Shown here piece by piece: positions 61,790 to 64,000 of a stretch of DNA of 64,000 nucleotides. A program made the position numbers and the translations under genes. Under the pieces are notes generated by a model. That model did not search any database and was not told where the DNA came from. It saw only the letters and a program-made list of their open reading frames with translations. The DNA comes from Paramoeba atlantica (taxonomy: Eukaryota; Discosea): assembly GCA_977017575.1 (NCBI GenBank), contig CDRNVI010000054.1, positions 248,001-312,000 of the forward strand, read 5' to 3'. Each line of letters begins with the position of its first letter. Position 1 is the stretch's first letter.

Positions 61790-62137
61790 CTGTACTACTA
61801 CTCCTCCTCTCATTAATTTCTATAAATTATAACAAAAAAGAAAATTTATATTTATATTTATATTTATAGAAATTAATGAGAATGGTTAGGCAAAAAGTCC
61901 TGATTAATGATCCTGCCTGATGGAAAAACGCTATTTTTCTGCGATAAGCTATCGCGGAGCGTGAGATACAAAGCCCTTGTCGAAATTGAGGGTCAATTTT
62001 TTCTGCGGTGTTCTCCCCTCTATCCTAGTTTTTCCTGTTTTCTTTTTAAAAATATAATTTTTTGAAGATCGATAATTTTTTTCTGAAAAATTAGGAATGG
62101 CATTTATAGAAATTAATGAGAAGAGGAGTAGTCATAA
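61790..62137. mobile_element. ~350-bp MITE with ACTACTCCTC ends
   Basis: ACTACTCCTCCTCTCATT then AATTTCTATAAAT (from 61791) is mirrored by ATTTATAGAAATTAATGAG then AAGAGGAGTAGT (62101-62133). An internal palindrome TTTCTATAAATTATAA / TTTATATTTATAGAAA lies at the left. No ORF. Confidence 0.65.
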
Positions 62138-62723
62138 AATGGGAAATAGTTGCGAAGCGCTCCACTGTATTTAGGAATAAGATCCTATGTTGTGCAGTAT
62201 TTTTATTGTAAAAAGCCTACATAGATGAAAGTAATACGATTGCTTGTAAGCCTTTTCCGAAATTTGTATTTTGACATTTTTTTAGACTCAGCTTGAGTTC
62301 CACCTCGGCGTATAAACGGTTACATTTTTACTCCCATCACTATGTTCATTAACGCATAGATTTTTTTATGATTCTGCTGTACTCTTGCGCTGAGGAAGAG
62401 CCACGAATTTCACGCTGTGGGAAAGTCTCACGCGCAACGCTACCTCCGGAGTTTTACTTATTTCGTATGGTTAAAGATCTGCTAAACACTCCGATTGAAT
62501 GGAGGGACGAAATCCCAGCCAGCGAATGGCCTGGTGTACATTTAGACCCATCCGGCGAAGTGACTGCGATTCAATGGAACGCTCTTGAGCTGCGCGGCCC
62601 GATGCATTGGGAAAATACCCCTGCTTCTTTGATTTTTTTTGAATGCGGAGGGCATCGTACTCAGTGTAACTATCTGACCGGGGAACTTCAATTGGAGAGT
62701 CTTTCTCAGGGATTAACAAAGTT

Positions 62724-63953
62724 GGTTAAACTGAACCAATATTCGCAAATTTATGAATTTTCAAAATTTCACGTCCCTTTTTGCTTACACTTTAAACTTT
62801 TCTCCACTTAAACTTGATTACTTCTTACAAATGGAGGCATACGCAGTGCTCCTTCAAATTTTGTAAGACTTGAAGCAGTGTATCACCCCCATTGCACTTC
62901 AAACTTCCGGTACATACCTCTGCGTATGCTTGTATTCGATCCCCCCTCTTCTCCAACTTTCGACCTAGAACATTGCCGTCCCGCTTTAGACGCTTCTTGA
63001 CCATGGAGTTCGCGCACTCCACAGTATTAGTGTGCACACCTTCATTCGTAACCCACTGTCTCTTGTGGTTTACACTTTCCCACTTATATTTGCCGCGGAG
63101 AGACAAATTATGGCGGGCACCATCAGTCCAAATTTTTGTACGACTTCCCGAAGCTAGATTCTGGATGTTCGGAAGAAGGCTCTGAGATGTTCGATTTGGA
63201 ACAGCTTCCATGAGAATTTCAGATAATTTGTTGTCCCTCGTTGTGACCGCTATCGTCTGAGCAATTTGATTACCATCTTGGCGAACACGTTTTGCTCGAT
63301 GGCAACCGCCCCTCTTTCGGACAGAAAAAAAAGTTTCATCGCATTGCATGGTGGTCACCTTGGATCGCAGTCGAACTCGTCGGCGTATATGCGTTGTGGC
63401 CATGAGGGAATCCAGCCATTGACGCAATTTAATCACCGTTTTTTCGCTTAACTCCGTTTCCGCCACTGAAGACGCATGGCGCCCACCCCTAGAGTACAAA
63501 ACGATGTACAGGAGAGTCTGTTTAGCACTTCGCTGGCTCTTGCTGGGCAACAGCGGCCCCATAGCTCCGTACCTCCCTTTACAATGCTTGGGGCAGACCC
63601 ATTTATTCCCGACTAATGCCATGGTGTGCGGAGCTCTGTGATTTTTCTTGTAGCAAATAACTTTCTGCGCCACTAGAGAGTGGTTTTTCATCCAGTCCAG
63701 ACATTGATTCTCACTCCAGGAAGAAATTCTTCTGATCGTAAGTTTCGAACGGCACGAGAACCCACCGCACCCAGTGCACGTCATTAAAAGGTGAGAAGAG
63801 CAATAAACAAGTACTAATGGATTCAAAAAACACAATGCTTATATAAAATTAATGTGCAGAACCATGATTCAGAATAAAAGAAAGGAGCGATAAAACGTTC
63901 AGGTAAAAATTTTGCCAGATTGAGAAAAGTGCGAATATTGGTTCAGTTTCACC
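62724..63953 (-). mobile_element. Merlin transposon, copy 3 (apparently complete)
   Basis: The 1230-bp element has inverted repeats GGTTAAACTGAACCAATA (62724 onward) and the mirror of GGTGAAACTGAACCAATA (ending 63953), about 24 bp with one mismatch, and an exact 8-bp target duplication ACAAAGTT (62716-62723, 63954-63961). GG-starting ends and an 8-bp duplication suit Merlin/IS1595-type elements. It carries one full-length transposase frame. Confidence 0.9.
62825..63784 (-). CDS. Merlin/ISXO2-like DDE transposase, apparently intact
   Basis: From the first ATG (MTCTGCGG) it has 319 residues without a break. Zinc-ribbon cysteines: CTGCGG near the start, then WVCPKHC. The DDE core: QCDETFFSVRKRGG (Asp149), IWTDGARHNL (Asp221), HTNTVECANSMVKKRL (Glu256). 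Family logic: a zinc ribbon binds the inverted repeats and the RNase-H fold cuts and joins DNA, leaving 8-9-bp duplications, as seen here. It belongs to a different subfamily from copies 1 and 2. With perfect duplications, it is the best candidate for a recently active element in the window. Confidence 0.9.
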   Translation of the reverse strand: MTCTGCGGFSCRSKLTIRRISSWSENQCLDWMKNHSLVAQKVICYKKNHRAPHTMALVGNKWVCPKHCKGRYGAMGPLLPSKSQRSAKQTLLYIVLYSRGGRHASSVAETELSEKTVIKLRQWLDSLMATTHIRRRVRLRSKVTTMQCDETFFSVRKRGGCHRAKRVRQDGNQIAQTIAVTTRDNKLSEILMEAVPNRTSQSLLPNIQNLASGSRTKIWTDGARHNLSLRGKYKWESVNHKRQWVTNEGVHTNTVECANSMVKKRLKRDGNVLGRKLEKRGDRIQAYAEVCTGSLKCNGGDTLLQVLQNLKEHCVCLHL

Positions 63954-64000
63954 ACAAAGTTGGACCTTTCCAAGAACGAGCTGCGCGGTGAAGTGGAGAC

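Larger units (their letters stand above)
62368..64000 (+). pseudogene. Leucine-rich-repeat gene, family member 5, split by Merlin copy 3 and running off the window
   Basis: It starts MILLYSCAEEEP with the family block CGKVSRATLPPEFYLFRMV. The cap is altered: SEWPGVHLD lacks both cysteines of C-x-W-x-G-V-x-C. One repeat follows (LTGELQLESLSQGLTKL), then the Merlin enters at 62724. Coding resumes at 63962: removing the transposon and one copy of the 8-bp duplication gives GLTKLDLSKNELRGEVE in frame, with normal repeat spacing. The gene was therefore open at this point when the transposon landed. The remainder lies beyond the window. Confidence 0.8.

Overview
The window is nuclear DNA of a single-celled eukaryote. 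It holds sixteen host genes, all on the + strand, none with a recognisable intron, spaced by AT-rich DNA full of old DNA transposons. The housekeeping set is eukaryote-specific: UTP15, a Pumilio protein, a Gpt2/Sct1-type acyltransferase, a PPR-like protein, TIPIN/Csm3, symplekin, FAN1, CDC45, SUV3, SPT6 and a Qb-SNARE. Between them sit five members of a leucine-rich-repeat family with a plant-type LRR cap. The one-strand intronless layout and the style of the LRR genes recall Euglenozoa (kinetoplastid or diplonemid-like protists), but the sequence alone does not prove this.

Layout. 0-4 kb: the end of UTP15 and two LRR genes. 4-12 kb: a transposon graveyard with relics of Tc1, PIF/Harbinger, a CENP-B/pogo-like element and a DIRS-type retroelement fossil, several nested. 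12-23 kb: PUM, GPAT and PPR genes. 23.7-25 kb: an LRR gene broken by a 474-bp insertion. 25-31 kb: a 1.36-kb palindrome-bearing element, a mariner relic, and a Merlin transposon split by a Tc1-type element. 31-41 kb: TIPIN, symplekin, FAN1 and an LRR gene. 41.5-46.3 kb: a 4.8-kb unit with hAT-type ends and an 8-bp target duplication, carrying a second Merlin that is itself split by a pogo-like element. 46.9-58 kb: CDC45, SUV3, SPT6 and SNARE. 58-64 kb: a LINE tail with a restriction-like endonuclease, nested MITEs, an RRM reading frame, and a fifth LRR gene split by an apparently intact Merlin with perfect 8-bp target duplications.

The most unusual signal is compositional. Most of the larger host genes contain a GC-rich core in which the coding strand turns abruptly from very C-rich to very G-rich, often across a trinucleotide-repeat or homopolymer-coding patch. 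PUM, PPR, symplekin, FAN1, CDC45 and SPT6 show it clearly. GPAT and SNARE show it weakly, and UTP15 enters the window already in a G-rich phase. The LRR genes, TIPIN and SUV3 lack it. Functions cluster loosely around DNA replication and repair (TIPIN, CDC45, FAN1) and RNA metabolism (UTP15, PUM, symplekin, SUV3, SPT6), but nothing suggests a dedicated operon-like pathway.
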